From: Nocardia higoensis
GTDB lineage: Bacteria; Actinomycetota; Actinomycetes; Mycobacteriales; Mycobacteriaceae
Direction: 5' to 3'
DNA: 64,000 nt
Assembly: GCF_015477835.1 (NCBI RefSeq)
Contig: NZ_JADLQN010000002.1
Span: forward strand, 62,001 to 126,000
A program made the position numbers and the translations under genes. The notes beneath the pieces were generated by a model that worked only from the letters and a program-made list of their open reading frames with translations, did not search any database and was not told where the DNA came from. This document shows positions 45,961 to 56,743 of this stretch, piece after piece (position 1 is the stretch's first letter; every line of letters begins with the position of its first letter).

Positions 45961-46914
45961 TCAGCCCGCGTCGGGCAGCGAGCGCAGGATGCCGCGCCCG
46001 TAACGCTGGAACTGCACGTCGTCGACCATGCCGAGGGAGTGCCGTTCGACCAGCAGTTCCCACTCGGCGTACAGCTGGGCGACACCGGGGTCGGACGGGC
46101 CCGCCGCGCCGTCGACGGCCTCGCGGCGTACCGCGAAGGTCACCGCGCACGCGACGCGTTCCATGTCGGCTCTGTCCGCGCCGGTGAAGCGCAGCGTGAG
46201 GTGGCCGTCGTGGATCTCGAGTCCGGTCTCGCCGCGGGCCGCCCCGATCTCGCCGGGCGCCCCGGCGGGCGTCTCGGTCGAATGCGCGTACAGCACCGCG
46301 GCGACCGGGAATTCGTAGGCGAAGCCGTTCTCCGGATCGAGGGAGATGAACAACACCCGGGAGGTGGTGGCGGCCAGCAGTCCGGGACCCGCGGCGGGCG
46401 GGGCGGTGGCCACGGCCGTCTCCAGGACGTACTCGTCGGGCCGGACGAAATGGTGCAGCGCGGCGATCCCGGCATCCGCGCCCGCTCGCGGGGTCATCCG
46501 CGACACCGCGCGGTCGACGTCGCCACGGGTGGGACCTTCCTCGGTCCACACCGGTGCGGGCGGATCCAGCTCCGGGGCGGCGATGTCGACCCGCCGCGCG
46601 TTCAGGATCTGGTCGTTGATGCGCTCGACGATGCGGCCGGCCACGGGCACGTCGTGCTCGGCGATGAGTACCGGCAACGGGGTGCGGTCGGCGGGTACGC
46701 CGGTGAGCACCGGGGCCGGGTGGCGCAGATAGATCTCGATCACGACGGCGTCGTCGGCGCGCCTGCTCAGGCGGACCTTCAACAATTCGTCGACCGGGAC
46801 ATCCAGCACGCGCTCACCTTCGGTGTCGCCCTCGCCGCCCGGACGGAGAACGATCAGACGTCCGTGCCCGTGCCGCACGATCGCGGTGGGCGTTCGTAGC
46901 TCGACTATGTCCAT
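45961..46914 (-). CDS. hypothetical protein, bacterial PH-like domain
   Basis: 317 residues. The central part (VRPDEYVLETAV ... LLAATTSRVLFISLD ... EFPVAAVLYAH) has the spacing of bacterial PH/YokE-like domains, and the C-terminal helix LYAEWELLVERHSLGMV resembles a SHOCT-type tail. The N-terminal half is a beta-rich domain of unknown type. No membrane segment. ATG 46914 is the first codon of the conserved-looking start MDIVELRTP. It sits at the edge of the ftsH upstream region, divergent from ftsH. Domain assignment is tentative. Confidence 0.8.
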   Translation of the reverse strand: MDIVELRTPTAIVRHGHGRLIVLRPGGEGDTEGERVLDVPVDELLKVRLSRRADDAVVIEIYLRHPAPVLTGVPADRTPLPVLIAEHDVPVAGRIVERINDQILNARRVDIAAPELDPPAPVWTEEGPTRGDVDRAVSRMTPRAGADAGIAALHHFVRPDEYVLETAVATAPPAAGPGLLAATTSRVLFISLDPENGFAYEFPVAAVLYAHSTETPAGAPGEIGAARGETGLEIHDGHLTLRFTGADRADMERVACAVTFAVRREAVDGAAGPSDPGVAQLYAEWELLVERHSLGMVDDVQFQRYGRGILRSLPDAG

Positions 46915-47003
46915 ACCCCCTGCGCTCCGTTATGTGTCGTCGCTCACGATAGGCCGAACATGACATGCTTGTGTCGACTCGAGGCAGACCGGAGCGAGGA
47001 ATC

Positions 47004-47030
47004 GGGAACCTGCGCTGTTCCCCGGTCGTT
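47004..47030 (+). promoter_or_regulatory. ECF-type (SigH/SigE-like) promoter motif for ftsH
   Basis: GGGAAC (47004-47009), 17 bases, then CGTT (47027-47030). This matches the GGAAY-N16-19-GTT form recognised by stress ECF sigma factors in mycobacteria and corynebacteria. Confidence 0.55.
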
Positions 47031-47155
47031 TACCTGTCGAACTGCACCGATTGCAGAACGGCGCGATGTATCGAGTAGACCGTACGCGGTAACCTGGCAT
47101 GTCCGCATCCGATTCCCCCAGCGGACGGAACCGGGTGCGTAATGCCACACGCTGT

Positions 47156-47195
47156 GCTCGATGTATCGCTCGATGGATCACGCTCGATGGATCAC
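47156..47195. repeat. tandem direct repeats in the ftsH leader
   Basis: GCTCGATGTATC is followed by two exact copies of GCTCGATGGATCAC, 52 bases before the ftsH ATG. Confidence 0.85.
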
Positions 47196-47247
47196 TCGGC
47201 AAGAACCCGGAGAAACCGGAAAGGACTGGCCGCCCGGCCTACGCTCT

Positions 47248-49701
47248 ATGAACCGCAAGACAGTGTTTCGCACCCTGGCCATAGTCTCCGGCATCTTGCT
47301 GGTGATCTATGTGTTCAGTTATTTCGGAGACGACACGCGCGGCTGGCAGAGCGTGGACACGTCGGTGGCGTTGAGCCAGCTCCAGGACAAGGGCAACCTC
47401 GAGAACGTTCAGATCGATGATCGCGAGCAGCAGCTGCGCATCGATCTGAAGAACGGCAACGACGCCACCAAGGGCTCCGACAAGATCATCGCCAAGTACC
47501 CGGGCGGCAGCGAGACCTCCTCGAAGATCTTCGACGCCGTGCAGCAGTCCGGCGCGCCCTACAACACGGTGGTCAAACAGGACAGCTGGCTGGCCCAGAT
47601 CCTGTTGTTCGTGCTGCCGATGGTGATCCTGCTCGGCCTGTTCATCTTCGTGATGGCGCGGATGCAGGGCGGTGGACGCGGCGGCATGATGGGCTTCGGC
47701 AAGTCCAAGGCCAAGCAGCTGTCCAAGGACATGCCCAAGACCACCTTCGCCGACGTGGCGGGCGCCGACGAAGCGGTCGAGGAGCTCTACGAGATCAAGG
47801 ACTTCCTCCAGAATCCGGTCCGTTACCAGGCACTGGGCGCGAAGATCCCCAAGGGTGTGCTGCTCTACGGCCCGCCGGGTACCGGCAAGACCCTGCTGGC
47901 GCGCGCGGTCGCGGGCGAGGCGGGTGTGCCGTTCTTCACCATCTCCGGTTCGGACTTCGTCGAGATGTTCGTCGGCGTCGGTGCCTCCCGGGTGCGCGAT
48001 CTGTTCGAGCAGGCCAAGCAGAACAGCCCCTGCATCATCTTCGTCGACGAGATCGACGCCGTCGGCCGCCAGCGCGGCGCGGGCCTCGGTGGCGGGCACG
48101 ACGAGCGCGAGCAGACCCTCAACCAGCTGCTCGTCGAGATGGACGGCTTCGGCGACCGCACCGGCATCATCCTGATCGCGGCGACCAACCGTCCCGACAT
48201 CCTCGACCCCGCGCTGCTGCGCCCCGGCCGTTTCGACCGGCAGATCCCGGTCGGCAATCCCGATCTGGCCGGCCGCCGCGCGATCCTGCGGGTGCACTCC
48301 CAGGGCAAGCCGATCTCCCCGGACGCCGACCTCGAGGGCCTGGCCAAGCGCACCGTCGGCATGTCCGGCGCCGACCTGGCCAACGTCGTCAACGAGGCCG
48401 CGCTGCTCACCGCGCGGGAGAACGGCTCGGTCATCACCGGTGAGGCGCTCGAGGAATCGGTCGACCGCGTCATCGGCGGCCCGCGTCGCAAGAGCCGCAT
48501 CATCAGCGAGCACGAGAAGAAGATCACCGCCTACCACGAGGGCGGTCACACCCTGGCCGCCTGGGCGATGCCCGACATCGAGCCGGTCTACAAGGTCACC
48601 ATCCTGGCGCGCGGGCGCACCGGCGGTCACGCCATGACCGTGCCCGAGGACGACAAGGGCCTGATGACGCGCTCGGAGATGATCGCCCGCCTGGTCATGG
48701 CGATGGGCGGCCGCGCCGCCGAGGAACTGGTGTTCCACGAGCCGACCACCGGCGCCTCTTCCGACATCGACCAGGCCACCAAGATCGCCCGCGCGATGGT
48801 CACCGAATACGGCATGAGCGCGCGCCTGGGCGCGGTCCGCTACGGCCAGGAGCAGGGTGACCCGTTCCTCGGCCGGTCGATGGGTGTGGGCTCGGACTAC
48901 TCGCACGAGGTCGCCCGCGAGATCGACGAGGAGGTGCGCAACCTCATCGAGGCCGCGCACACCGAGGCGTGGTCGATCCTCAACGAGTACCGCGATGTGC
49001 TCGACACGCTGGCCGTCGCGCTGCTGGAGCGGGAGACCCTGCACCGCAAGGATCTCGAGCAGATCTTCACCGGGGTGACCAAGCGGCCGCGCATCACCGC
49101 GTTCAACGACTTCGGCGAGCGGGTGCCCTCGGACAAGCCGCCGGTCAAGACCCCGGGCGAACTCGCCGCCGAGCGTGGGGAGTCGTGGCCCCCGGAGCAG
49201 CCTGTCGACCAGGCGGCGGTGCAGGTCGCGGCCAAGCAGCTGACGCCGGTTCCCGTCAACGGGCACCCGGGTCATCGGCAGGGCGCCGCGCCGCAGGGCC
49301 AGCACGCCCAGGGCGGTTACCAGGCGCAGCCGCAGTACGCCCATCCGCAGCCGGGCGGTCACACCCCGCCCACCGAGGTCTATCCGCGACCGGGCGCGCC
49401 GACCCACGGTTCGCGACCGGACTACGGCGCTCCCGCGGGCTGGTCGGCACCCGGCTGGCCGCCACGGGATGAGCCGACGCAGCAGCAGGCAGGCGCTCCG
49501 GGGTACGGCGGATGGAGCGGCCCGCACTCGCAGCCCCAGCCGGAAGCGCCGCAGCCGCCGCAGGGCTTCCAGCCGTGGGGCGAGCCGCAGCAGGGTGGCC
49601 CGGCAGGCCAGGACGGCCCGGCCTACGACGAGCCCTCCCGTCCCGGACCGGCGCACGACGACGACCGCCGCGACTGGGACGGACCGAACGGCCGGTCCTG
49701 A
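47248..49701 (+). CDS. ftsH: ATP-dependent zinc metalloprotease FtsH
   Basis: 817 residues. Two N-terminal membrane spans (about 7-25 and 113-137) flank a small extracytoplasmic domain; the AAA+ module has GPPGTGKT from residue 208, Walker [10 protein letters not shown] and SRH motif; the protease has HEGGH (430-434). It degrades membrane and some soluble proteins. The C-terminal 160 residues are Pro/Gln/Gly-rich and probably disordered, as in other actinomycetes. ATG 47248 gives the conserved [10 protein letters not shown] start; an upstream in-frame ATG at 47174 adds nonconserved residues. Confidence 0.97.
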   Translation: MNRKTVFRTLAIVSGILLVIYVFSYFGDDTRGWQSVDTSVALSQLQDKGNLENVQIDDREQQLRIDLKNGNDATKGSDKIIAKYPGGSETSSKIFDAVQQSGAPYNTVVKQDSWLAQILLFVLPMVILLGLFIFVMARMQGGGRGGMMGFGKSKAKQLSKDMPKTTFADVAGADEAVEELYEIKDFLQNPVRYQALGAKIPKGVLLYGPPGTGKTLLARAVAGEAGVPFFTISGSDFVEMFVGVGASRVRDLFEQAKQNSPCIIFVDEIDAVGRQRGAGLGGGHDEREQTLNQLLVEMDGFGDRTGIILIAATNRPDILDPALLRPGRFDRQIPVGNPDLAGRRAILRVHSQGKPISPDADLEGLAKRTVGMSGADLANVVNEAALLTARENGSVITGEALEESVDRVIGGPRRKSRIISEHEKKITAYHEGGHTLAAWAMPDIEPVYKVTILARGRTGGHAMTVPEDDKGLMTRSEMIARLVMAMGGRAAEELVFHEPTTGASSDIDQATKIARAMVTEYGMSARLGAVRYGQEQGDPFLGRSMGVGSDYSHEVAREIDEEVRNLIEAAHTEAWSILNEYRDVLDTLAVALLERETLHRKDLEQIFTGVTKRPRITAFNDFGERVPSDKPPVKTPGELAAERGESWPPEQPVDQAAVQVAAKQLTPVPVNGHPGHRQGAAPQGQHAQGGYQAQPQYAHPQPGGHTPPTEVYPRPGAPTHGSRPDYGAPAGWSAPGWPPRDEPTQQQAGAPGYGGWSGPHSQPQPEAPQPPQGFQPWGEPQQGGPAGQDGPAYDEPSRPGPAHDDDRRDWDGPNGRS

Positions 49702-49771
49702 TCCGGTCACGATTAGGCTCGACCACGCCGGTGGGCGAAGACCACCGGCGCGGATTTGGAGGTGTCCTCGA

Positions 49772-50446
49772 TTGTCGGCCAACCATGACACGGCGTTCGA
49801 CGCCGTGACCGGCGCGGAATTCGACGGCGCGAACGGCGTGGTGCCCCAGCCGAGCCTGCGCGCGCAAGAGACCGGTCGTCTCTTCGACCAGGACCGGGCG
49901 GAAGCGGCGATCCGCGAACTGCTGATCGCCGTCGGCGAAGATCCGGACCGTCCCGGCCTGATCGACACCCCGGCTCGGGTCGCTCGCGCCTACCGCGAAA
50001 TGTTCGCCGGGTTGTACACCGAGCCCGACCGGGTGCTCGACACCACCTTCGACGAGGGACACCAGGAGCTGGTGCTGGTGCGCGACATTCCGATGTACTC
50101 GACCTGTGAGCATCACCTGGTGTCCTTCCACGGCGTCGCGCACGTCGGCTACATCCCCGGCCCGGCCGGGCGGGTGACCGGCCTGTCCAAGCTGGCCAGG
50201 GTGGTCGACCTCTACGCGAAGCGCCCGCAGGTGCAGGAACGGCTGACCAGCCAGATCGCCGACGCCGTCATGCGCAAGCTGGAACCGCGCGGCGCGATCG
50301 TCGTGGTGGAGGCCGAGCATCTGTGCATGGCGATGCGCGGTATCCGCAAGCCCGGCGCGAGCACCACCACCTCGGCGGTGCGCGGACTGCTGCAGACCAA
50401 CGCTGCCTCGCGTGCCGAGGCACTCGATCTGATTCTGCGGAAGTGA
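49772..50446 (+). CDS. folE: GTP cyclohydrolase I
   Basis: 224 residues. Zinc ligands lie in STCEHH and HLCMAMRG; the GTP-binding and catalytic His segments are intact. It opens the folate pathway by converting GTP to dihydroneopterin triphosphate. The start is TTG at 49772, decided by GGAGG 9 bases upstream; no ATG or GTG fits, and residues from MSANHDTAF onward are consistent with family N-termini. First gene of the folate cluster, 70 bases after ftsH. Its stop overlaps a possible GTG of folP. Confidence 0.95.
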   Translation: MSANHDTAFDAVTGAEFDGANGVVPQPSLRAQETGRLFDQDRAEAAIRELLIAVGEDPDRPGLIDTPARVARAYREMFAGLYTEPDRVLDTTFDEGHQELVLVRDIPMYSTCEHHLVSFHGVAHVGYIPGPAGRVTGLSKLARVVDLYAKRPQVQERLTSQIADAVMRKLEPRGAIVVVEAEHLCMAMRGIRKPGASTTTSAVRGLLQTNAASRAEALDLILRK

Positions 50447-50472
50447 ACCGAGCCGCAGGGAAGGCGGAAGCG

Positions 50473-51360
50473 GTGTCCGTCCCGAGCATCACCGCACGCG
50501 GCGACCGTCGGTGCGTGGTGATGGGCGTGGTGAACGTGACCGGCGATTCCTTCTCCGACGGCGGGCGGTATCTGGACCCCGACCGCGCCATCGCGCACGG
50601 CATCGAGCTCTACGCCGCGGGCGCCGACATCGTCGACGTCGGCGGCGAGTCGACCCGGCCGGGCGCCGATCGCGTCGACCCGGTCACCGAGGCCGCCCGG
50701 GTGACCCCGGTGATCCGCGGCCTGGTCGCCGCGGGCGTGCCGACCAGTGTGGACACCATGCGCGCCGCGGTCGCCGAGGCCGCGTTGGCCGCCGGTGTCG
50801 CCGTGATCAACGATGTCTCCGGTGGCCGCGCCGACCCCGATATGGTGAAAGTCGTGGCGGACGCGCGGGTTCCATGGATCCTCATGCACTGGCGCGCGGC
50901 GGCCGACTACCGGCACGCGGGCCCCGCCGAGCACTACGACGACGTCGTCGCCGAGGTGCGCGCCGAACTCGGCGCCCAGGTCGATCTGGCGGTCGGGGCG
51001 GGAGTGGATCCCGGCAGGCTGATCCTCGACCCCGGTCTCGGCTTCGCCAAGAACGCCGAGCACAACTGGGCGTTGCTGGCCGCGCTTCCGGAGTTCGTCG
51101 CGGCAGGCCTGCCGGTGCTGATCGGCGCCTCGCGCAAACGGTTCCTGGGTACCCTGCTGGCCGACGCCGACGGACCGCGCCCACCCGACGGTCGCGAAGT
51201 CGCCACCGCGACGGTCTCCGCCCTCGCCGCCCAGCACGGCGCCTGGGGCGTCCGGGTGCACGACGTGCGCTCCTCGTTGGACGCGATCGCCGTCGTCGAC
51301 GCCTGGCAGCGGGCAGCCGCGGCGATCTCGTCCGAGCGGCCGGAAGGAGCTACCCGATGA
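50473..51360 (+). CDS. folP: dihydropteroate synthase
   Basis: 295 residues. Both signatures are intact: [11 protein letters not shown] near the N-terminus and GASRKRFLG near the C-terminus, with GGESTRPGA between. It condenses p-aminobenzoate with the pterin pyrophosphate and is the sulfonamide target; no resistance change can be judged by eye. GTG 50473 has AGGCGG close by; GTG 50443, which overlaps the folE stop as GTGA, is the alternative. Overlaps folB by ATGA. Confidence 0.95.
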   Translation: MSVPSITARGDRRCVVMGVVNVTGDSFSDGGRYLDPDRAIAHGIELYAAGADIVDVGGESTRPGADRVDPVTEAARVTPVIRGLVAAGVPTSVDTMRAAVAEAALAAGVAVINDVSGGRADPDMVKVVADARVPWILMHWRAAADYRHAGPAEHYDDVVAEVRAELGAQVDLAVGAGVDPGRLILDPGLGFAKNAEHNWALLAALPEFVAAGLPVLIGASRKRFLGTLLADADGPRPPDGREVATATVSALAAQHGAWGVRVHDVRSSLDAIAVVDAWQRAAAAISSERPEGATR

Positions 51361-51785
51361 CCCAGCAGAGCACACCGGCCGCCACCGCCGATGCCGCCGA
51401 CTCACGATCGGCCGGACCGGACCGCATCGAACTGCGTGGCCTGCGGGTGTTCGGCAGGCACGGTGTCTTCGAGCACGAGCGTCGCGACGGCCAGGAATTC
51501 GTGATCGACCTGACCGTGTGGGTCGACTTCACCGTCGCGGCCGCCTCCGACGACCTCGCCGCCACCGTCGACTACGGCGCGCTCGCCGAGCGGGCGGTGC
51601 GCATCGTGGCCGGCCCGCCGCGCAATCTGATCGAGACGGTGGTCTGCGAGATCGCCGACGACGTGATGACCGATCCGCGCATCCTGCGTGCCGAAGTGGT
51701 GGTGCACAAGCCGTCCGCGCCGATCCCGCACAGTTTCGCCGATGTCCGGGTGGTCACCTCCCGCACCAGGCAGGAGGCCGGGTGA
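51357..51785 (+). CDS. folB: dihydroneopterin aldolase
   Basis: 142 residues; the core starts at [16 protein letters not shown] and ends with [14 protein letters not shown], including the catalytic Lys, as expected for FolB. It cleaves dihydroneopterin to hydroxymethyl-dihydropterin and glycolaldehyde. An N-terminal extension of about 25 residues (Ala/Thr/Ser) is extra. GGAAGGAGC precedes the ATG, which overlaps the folP stop; its stop overlaps folK (GTGA). Tight coupling implies one transcript. Confidence 0.95.
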   Translation: MTQQSTPAATADAADSRSAGPDRIELRGLRVFGRHGVFEHERRDGQEFVIDLTVWVDFTVAAASDDLAATVDYGALAERAVRIVAGPPRNLIETVVCEIADDVMTDPRILRAEVVVHKPSAPIPHSFADVRVVTSRTRQEAG

Positions 51786-52333
51786 CCCGGGCGGTGCTGT
51801 CCATCGGCTCCAATCTCGGCGACCGGCTCGCGCACCTGCGCGGCGTGGTCGACGAGTTCGCCGACTGCCTGGTCGCGGTCTCGCCGGTGTACACGACCGC
51901 GCCGTGGGGCGGAGTCGAGCAGGACGACTTCCTCAACGCGGTGGTGGTGGTCGACGACGACGCGCGTGAGCCGGGCGATTGGCTGGCCGCCGGGCAGCGC
52001 CTCGAGCAGGCCGCGCATCGGGTCAGGGAGATCCGTTGGGGCGCACGTACCCTCGATGTCGACGTGGTGTGGTGCGCCCGCGGCGGGGAGCCGGTGATCA
52101 GTGCCGATCCGGTATTGACTCTGCCGCACCCGCGCGCCCACGAACGCGCCTTCGTGCTGATCCCGTGGCTGGCCGCGCAGCCCGAGGCGGTTCTGGCCGT
52201 GTCGGGTGTCGAGCGGCCGGTGCGGGACTGGCTGGCCGATCTCGATGCCGCCGAGCGCGCGGGCGTGCGACGTACCGAGTTGTCGTTGAGTGCCCGCGCG
52301 GTCGCGGGGGAGGGATCCTCGGAGTGCAACTGA
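51782..52333 (+). CDS. folK: 2-amino-4-hydroxy-6-hydroxymethyldihydropteridine pyrophosphokinase
   Basis: 183 residues. N-terminal [10 protein letters not shown], the central TAPWGG, and [12 protein letters not shown] with the two Mg-binding Asp residues identify HPPK. It makes the pyrophosphorylated pterin used by folP. The GTG at 51782 overlaps the folB stop. The C-terminus extends a little beyond typical family members and overlaps the DUF3180 start by 10 bases. Confidence 0.95.
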   Translation: MTRAVLSIGSNLGDRLAHLRGVVDEFADCLVAVSPVYTTAPWGGVEQDDFLNAVVVVDDDAREPGDWLAAGQRLEQAAHRVREIRWGARTLDVDVVWCARGGEPVISADPVLTLPHPRAHERAFVLIPWLAAQPEAVLAVSGVERPVRDWLADLDAAERAGVRRTELSLSARAVAGEGSSECN

Positions 52334-52797
52334 AGCCGACCAAGGCATGGGACCTGGTGGCCACGGTCGTGGTCGCGGCGCTGGCGGCCTGGATGGCGAC
52401 CCGGTTCGCCTATGGCAGTTTTCCGCCGATCTCGGTATTCGCCGGCGCCTCGCTGTATCCGGTGGCCGCGATCGAGGTGGCGCTGGCGTTCGTGATCCGG
52501 GCCAGGGTGCGCAACGAGGAGGTGGGCACCGGCCGGAAACTGCACCCGATCACCGCCGCCCGCGCGGCCGCGCTGGCCAAGGCCTCGGTCCAGGTGGGCG
52601 CGATCGTGGCGGGCATCTGGCTCGGCTTCCTGTTCTGGGTGTTCCCGCAGCGCGGCGAGCTCACCGCGGCTGCCGCCGACTCTCCCGGTGCCGTGGTGGG
52701 CTTCTTCGCGGGTGTGGCGTTGGTCGCCGCCGCGTTGTGGCTCGAGTATTGCTGCCGAGCTCCGGACGATCCCACCGACGAGACCGCTACCACATAG
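52324..52797 (+). CDS. DUF3180 membrane protein
   Basis: 157 residues with four hydrophobic segments (about 9-25, 33-55, 87-107 and 122-140) and the family opening [10 protein letters not shown]. It is a conserved neighbour of folK in mycobacteria and relatives; function unknown. The GTG at 52324 lies inside folK by 10 bases, so it is the last member of the folate operon. The cytoplasmic loop RNEEVGTGRKLHPITAARAA is probably the conserved part. Confidence 0.9.
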   Translation: MQLKPTKAWDLVATVVVAALAAWMATRFAYGSFPPISVFAGASLYPVAAIEVALAFVIRARVRNEEVGTGRKLHPITAARAAALAKASVQVGAIVAGIWLGFLFWVFPQRGELTAAAADSPGAVVGFFAGVALVAAALWLEYCCRAPDDPTDETATT

Positions 52798-52867
52798 CGA
52801 ATTCCGGGATCGGAATCACTCCGGCGTATCGTGGGCGGAACCGCGCGCGCAGGCTACCCTGGCGGGC

Positions 52868-54226
52868 ATGGTTGGACCGTCCCGTAGCAGCACTTCCCGT
52901 CCCCGGCGGGATCAAGCGGGACGCTATTTCATCGGCGCTCTCGTGCTGCTGGGACTGATAGCCAGTGTGTTCCTGATCTTCAGCAACAGCGTGCAGTTGA
53001 TACGCGTGGGCATGGTGGCCGCGCTGTGGGCGGCGGCCGTCGCCGCGATGGCCGCCACCAAGTACCGCAAGGATGCCGCCGTGGACCAGGCGAAGGTCCG
53101 CGACCTGCAGAAGGTCTACGAGTTGCAGCTGGATCGGGAGATCTCCGCGCGCCGCGAGTACGAGATGGGCGTGGAGGCCAGGGTCCGCGAGGAGGTCGGC
53201 GCCGACGCCGCCGAGATGGCCGCCCTGCGCGCCGAACTGTCGGTGCTGCGCCAGAGCCTGCAGCGCCTCTTCGACGGCGATCTGCCTGTCGACCGCCCCG
53301 CGCTGCGCGCCGAAGCCGTGCGCGTCCGAGCGCTGCCGGGAAGCTTCGGCGACGCGGCCGATCACGAGGCTCCGGCGAACGGTAACTCGCCGAATGCCGA
53401 TACCGCCTCGCGTGCCCGCGGATCGACCCCGGTCTTCGAACCGGGGCACCCGTACCCCGCCGCGTTCGCGGGTCCCGACGACGAGCCGGTGACCGCCGAG
53501 ACCTCCATCGTCCCCGCCGACTACGACCCGTCCGCCCCGGCCGCGACCCGTCTCGGTCCCGGCAACTGGCCACACGCGTTCCATACCCTCGGTGACGCGG
53601 GAGCCTGGGCCGATGTCTATGCGACCTCCGAAGCGGCCACCTCCGAAGGCGCAACCTCCGAAGGTGACGAGCTGTCGAACGAGGCCGTCCCTTCCGCCGA
53701 GCGGGCCTCCCTCGCGTCCACCGGTTCCGCCGATGCCGCGCAGACGAAGGGCACCGCTGCGGCATTCGCGGTCCAGGAGGCCGCCTCTTCCGTGTCGGTC
53801 GCCCCCGCGATCGCGACGAGCGGCCCGACCGGATCCGGCGCCCCCGCGGAACCAACAAATGCGGCCACCACAGCGGCCGGCGCGGCGGATTCCCGCGCGT
53901 CCGAGCATCCTTCGGCCGACGCCGCGACAGTCTCGTCCAGCGCCGCCGACGCCCCCGCGGTCGCCACGCCCCGCACGACCTCCGCGGCGCCGCCCGCCGT
54001 GGCCGCGGTCGCCCCCTCGACTACGGTGGCCGACGCGAGCGCCGCCGATACCGCGAACAAGCCGACCCACCCGCAGCCCGCCCCGGCGGCGGCGCCGAAG
54101 TCGGCCGTCGGCACCCCTTCCCGCCGCCGACATCGCGAGAAGTCCGGTGCCGGGGCAGGGGAGCGCAAATTGTCGGTCGCCGAGATCATGGCCAATCTCG
54201 CCGCCGAACAGCAGCGCAGCAACTGA
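52868..54226 (+). CDS. DUF6779-type membrane protein with long disordered tail
   Basis: 452 residues. Two adjacent membrane spans (about 20-37 and 43-63) are followed by a coiled-coil-like helix (KVRDLQKVYELQLDREISAR), then more than 250 residues of Ala/Ser/Thr/Pro-rich disorder, and a conserved-looking end KLSVAEIMANLAAEQQ. The mycobacterial gene in this position has the same layout. TACCCT ends 7 bases before the ATG and suggests leaderless transcription. Role unknown; the coiled coil and tail fit an envelope or scaffold protein. Confidence 0.85.
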   Translation: MVGPSRSSTSRPRRDQAGRYFIGALVLLGLIASVFLIFSNSVQLIRVGMVAALWAAAVAAMAATKYRKDAAVDQAKVRDLQKVYELQLDREISARREYEMGVEARVREEVGADAAEMAALRAELSVLRQSLQRLFDGDLPVDRPALRAEAVRVRALPGSFGDAADHEAPANGNSPNADTASRARGSTPVFEPGHPYPAAFAGPDDEPVTAETSIVPADYDPSAPAATRLGPGNWPHAFHTLGDAGAWADVYATSEAATSEGATSEGDELSNEAVPSAERASLASTGSADAAQTKGTAAAFAVQEAASSVSVAPAIATSGPTGSGAPAEPTNAATTAAGAADSRASEHPSADAATVSSSAADAPAVATPRTTSAAPPAVAAVAPSTTVADASAADTANKPTHPQPAPAAAPKSAVGTPSRRRHREKSGAGAGERKLSVAEIMANLAAEQQRSN

Positions 54227-54362
54227 AACCGCGCCCACGGAGTGGGTGAGCGATAAATCACGTTCGGTCCCGGTAGCTCTGGCAAACGACGGGCGGATAT
54301 CCTCGACCACGAAACGTCCGGTACCCGCAGCGCGGGACTGGAACGACATCGAGAGGACAACG

Positions 54363-55310
54363 TTGACCTCGGCAAGCCCGACTTCCGACAGCGCCGCGTC
54401 GGGATTCGACCCCGCGCCTGCACGCCTGACGGTGGGAATCGTCTCGGCGGGACGCGTCGGATCGGCTCTCGGCTCGGCTCTGGAACGCGCCGGACACGTG
54501 GTGTTCGGCGTCGCCGCCATTTCCGATGCCTCCAAGCATCGTGCGCGCACCCGGCTGCCCGATTCGGAGATCCTGCCGGTCGAGCAGGTCGCCGCGCGTG
54601 CCGAACTGCTGCTCCTGGCCGTCCCCGACGCCGAGCTGCCCGGCCTGGTCCGCGGCCTGGCGACGGCGGGCGTGGTCCGACCGGGCACGCTGGTGGCGCA
54701 CACCTCCGGCGCGAACGGCGTCGCCGTGCTGGAACCGCTCACCGCCCTGGGTGCCCGCCCACTGGCCATCCATCCGGCGATGACCTTCACCGGCCACGAC
54801 GAAGACCTCAGCCGCCTGGCCAACGCCTGCTTCGGCGTCACCGCCGCCGACGACATCGGCTACGCCGTCGCGCAGTCGCTGGTGATCGAGATGGGTGGCG
54901 AGCCGGTCCGGGTGGCCGAGGAGAATCGCACGCTCTACCACGCCGCCCTCGCGCACGGCAGCAATCACCTGGTGACCCTGGTGCTCGACGCGGTGCAGGC
55001 GCTGCGGGAATCGCTGGCCGGCCCCGGCCTGCTCGGCCAGCAGATCGTCGACGACCAGCCCGGCGGCCTGGCCGAACGCCTGCTCGCCCCGCTCGCCTCG
55101 GCTGCCCTGGACAATGCCCTGCGCCGCGGCCAGTCCGCCCTGACCGGCCCGGTGGCCAGGGGCGACGCGGCGGCGGTGGCGGCGCATCTGGACGCGCTCG
55201 ACGCCGCCGATCCCGGCGTGGCGCAGGCCTATCGCGCCCTGTCGCTGCGCACGGCCCGCCGGGCCGCCGCCGACCCCGCCCTGATCGACCTGCTGGAGGG
55301 ACGCCGATGA
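54363..55310 (+). CDS. Rossmann-like and DUF2520 domain protein
   Basis: 315 residues. An N-terminal NAD(P)-binding fold (GIVSAGRVG, 25-33) followed by a DUF2520 helical domain, resembling 6-phosphogluconate/pyrroline-carboxylate reductase-like proteins. The family sits next to panC in actinomycetes and elsewhere; a role in ketopantoate reduction has been suggested but is not certain. The start is TTG 54363 with GAGAGGA 6 bases upstream; no ATG/GTG alternative fits. Its stop overlaps the panC ATG. Confidence 0.9.
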   Translation: MTSASPTSDSAASGFDPAPARLTVGIVSAGRVGSALGSALERAGHVVFGVAAISDASKHRARTRLPDSEILPVEQVAARAELLLLAVPDAELPGLVRGLATAGVVRPGTLVAHTSGANGVAVLEPLTALGARPLAIHPAMTFTGHDEDLSRLANACFGVTAADDIGYAVAQSLVIEMGGEPVRVAEENRTLYHAALAHGSNHLVTLVLDAVQALRESLAGPGLLGQQIVDDQPGGLAERLLAPLASAALDNALRRGQSALTGPVARGDAAAVAAHLDALDAADPGVAQAYRALSLRTARRAAADPALIDLLEGRR

Positions 55311-56263
55311 TCAACACCGCACTGCGTGGCGCGTATCGCCCCGGCGAGCTGACCGTGCACCACGATCCGGAGGTGCTCGGCTCGGTGGCCAAGGCGCTGC
55401 GCGGCGTCGGGCGCACCGTCGCGCTCGTCCCCACCATGGGCGCCCTGCACGACGGTCACCTCGAGATCGTCCGACAGGCGAAGCGGACCAACCAGGTCGT
55501 CATCGTCTCGATCTTCGTCAATCCGTTGCAGTTCGGCGCGGGCGAGGACCTCGACAAGTACCCCCGCACCCTGGACGCCGATGTGGAACTGCTGCGCGCC
55601 GAGGGCGTGGAGCTGGTGTTCGCGCCCAGTCCCGCGGACATGTACCCCGACGGCCCGCGCACGACCGTGCACCCCGGCCCGCTCGGCGCCGAACTCGAAG
55701 GCCTCACCCGCCCCACGCATTTCGCGGGCATGCTCACCGTGGTCGCCAAGCTGTTCCAGATCGCCCGCCCGACCCAGGCGTTCTTCGGTGAGAAGGACTA
55801 CCAGCAGCTCACCCTGATCCGGCAGATGGTGCGCGATCTGAACTTCGACGTGAAGATCGTGGCCGTACCGACCGTGCGCGAAGCCGACGGGCTGGCCCTG
55901 TCCTCGCGCAACCGCTACCTCGACGACGCCCAGCGCGAGACGGCGCTGGCGCTCTCGGCCGCCCTGTCGGCGGGCGCGCACTCCGGCGGCCTGGGCGCCG
56001 AGGGCGTGGTCGCGGCGGCCCGCGCGGTCCTCGACGCCGCCGAGGGCATCGACCTGGACTACCTGGAATTGCGTTCTTCGACGCTCGGCCCGGCCCCGGC
56101 CTCCGGCAATGCCCGCCTGCTGGTGGCGGCCAAGGTCGGCGCCACGCGTTTGATCGACAACATCGCCGTCACCCTCGGCGCCCCGATCGACGGGCACCCG
56201 AACCACGGCGCCGCACCCCGCCCGGTGCCCGCCGATTCCGCTCTCGTTCCTCCCGCGCGCTAG
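55307..56263 (+). CDS. panC: pantothenate synthetase
   Basis: 318 residues, the usual length. [13 protein letters not shown] carries the HxGH-type adenylation motif, and [10 protein letters not shown] and LSSRNRYL complete the active site. It joins pantoate and beta-alanine with ATP. Overlaps the DUF2520 gene by ATGA with GGAGGGA upstream, and is 13 bases before panD, which makes the beta-alanine. Ordinary actinobacterial member. Confidence 0.96.
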   Translation: MINTALRGAYRPGELTVHHDPEVLGSVAKALRGVGRTVALVPTMGALHDGHLEIVRQAKRTNQVVIVSIFVNPLQFGAGEDLDKYPRTLDADVELLRAEGVELVFAPSPADMYPDGPRTTVHPGPLGAELEGLTRPTHFAGMLTVVAKLFQIARPTQAFFGEKDYQQLTLIRQMVRDLNFDVKIVAVPTVREADGLALSSRNRYLDDAQRETALALSAALSAGAHSGGLGAEGVVAAARAVLDAAEGIDLDYLELRSSTLGPAPASGNARLLVAAKVGATRLIDNIAVTLGAPIDGHPNHGAAPRPVPADSALVPPAR

Positions 56264-56276
56264 AAAGGCGACGACG

Positions 56277-56696
56277 ATGCTGCGCACCATGATGAAGTCC
56301 AAGATCCACCGGGCCACCGTGACCCACGCGGACCTGCACTACGTGGGATCGGTGACGGTGGACCAGGACCTGCTCGACGCCGCCGATCTGCTCGAGGGCG
56401 AGCAGGTCTGCATCGTCGACATCGACAACGGCGCCCGCCTGGAGACCTATGTCATCGCGGGCGAGCGCGGTTCCGGCGTGATCGGCATCAACGGCGCCGC
56501 CGCGCACCTCGTGCACCCCGGTGACCTGGTGATCCTCATCGCCTACGGAATGATGAACGAGCAGGAGATCGCCGCGTACGAGCCCAAGGTGGTCTTCGTC
56601 GACGAGCGCAACCGCGCCGTCGAGCTGGGCGCCGACCCGGCACACGCGCCGGAGGGGTCCGGCCTGACGTCCCCGCGCGCGCTGACCTTCGTCTGA
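56277..56696 (+). CDS. panD: aspartate 1-decarboxylase
   Basis: 139 residues. The self-processing site Gly-Ser in YVGSVTVD is intact; cleavage there generates the pyruvoyl group. [22 protein letters not shown] is the conserved core. It supplies beta-alanine to panC. GAAAGG precedes the ATG. The C-terminal tail of about 20 residues is variable in the family. The stop overlaps an ATG of coaX (TGATG). Confidence 0.96.
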   Translation: MLRTMMKSKIHRATVTHADLHYVGSVTVDQDLLDAADLLEGEQVCIVDIDNGARLETYVIAGERGSGVIGINGAAAHLVHPGDLVILIAYGMMNEQEIAAYEPKVVFVDERNRAVELGADPAHAPEGSGLTSPRALTFV

Positions 56697-56743
56697 TGCC
56701 CGATCCTTCCTCCGCGACGGAGGGAGCCGCGACCGGGGGACCG

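Larger units (their letters stand above)
46915..47247. other. 333-base ftsH upstream region
   Basis: No gene found. It contains a GGGAAC-N17-CGTT promoter motif, the GGGAAC/GTTCCC inverted repeat that overlaps it, and three tandem GCTCGATG-type repeats near ftsH. No convincing ribosome site is seen directly before the ATG; AAAGGA is 24 bases away. Confidence 0.6.

Noticed and set aside
34404-47247. Possible ESX/PE-PPE locus, as found at this junction in M. tuberculosis
   Set aside because: No WxG, PE, PPE or esp-like sequences were found in the interval.
47239-49968. A 909-codon open frame antisense to ftsH
   Set aside because: It mirrors the ftsH codons, has no family features and uses residue composition typical of GC-rich antisense frames.
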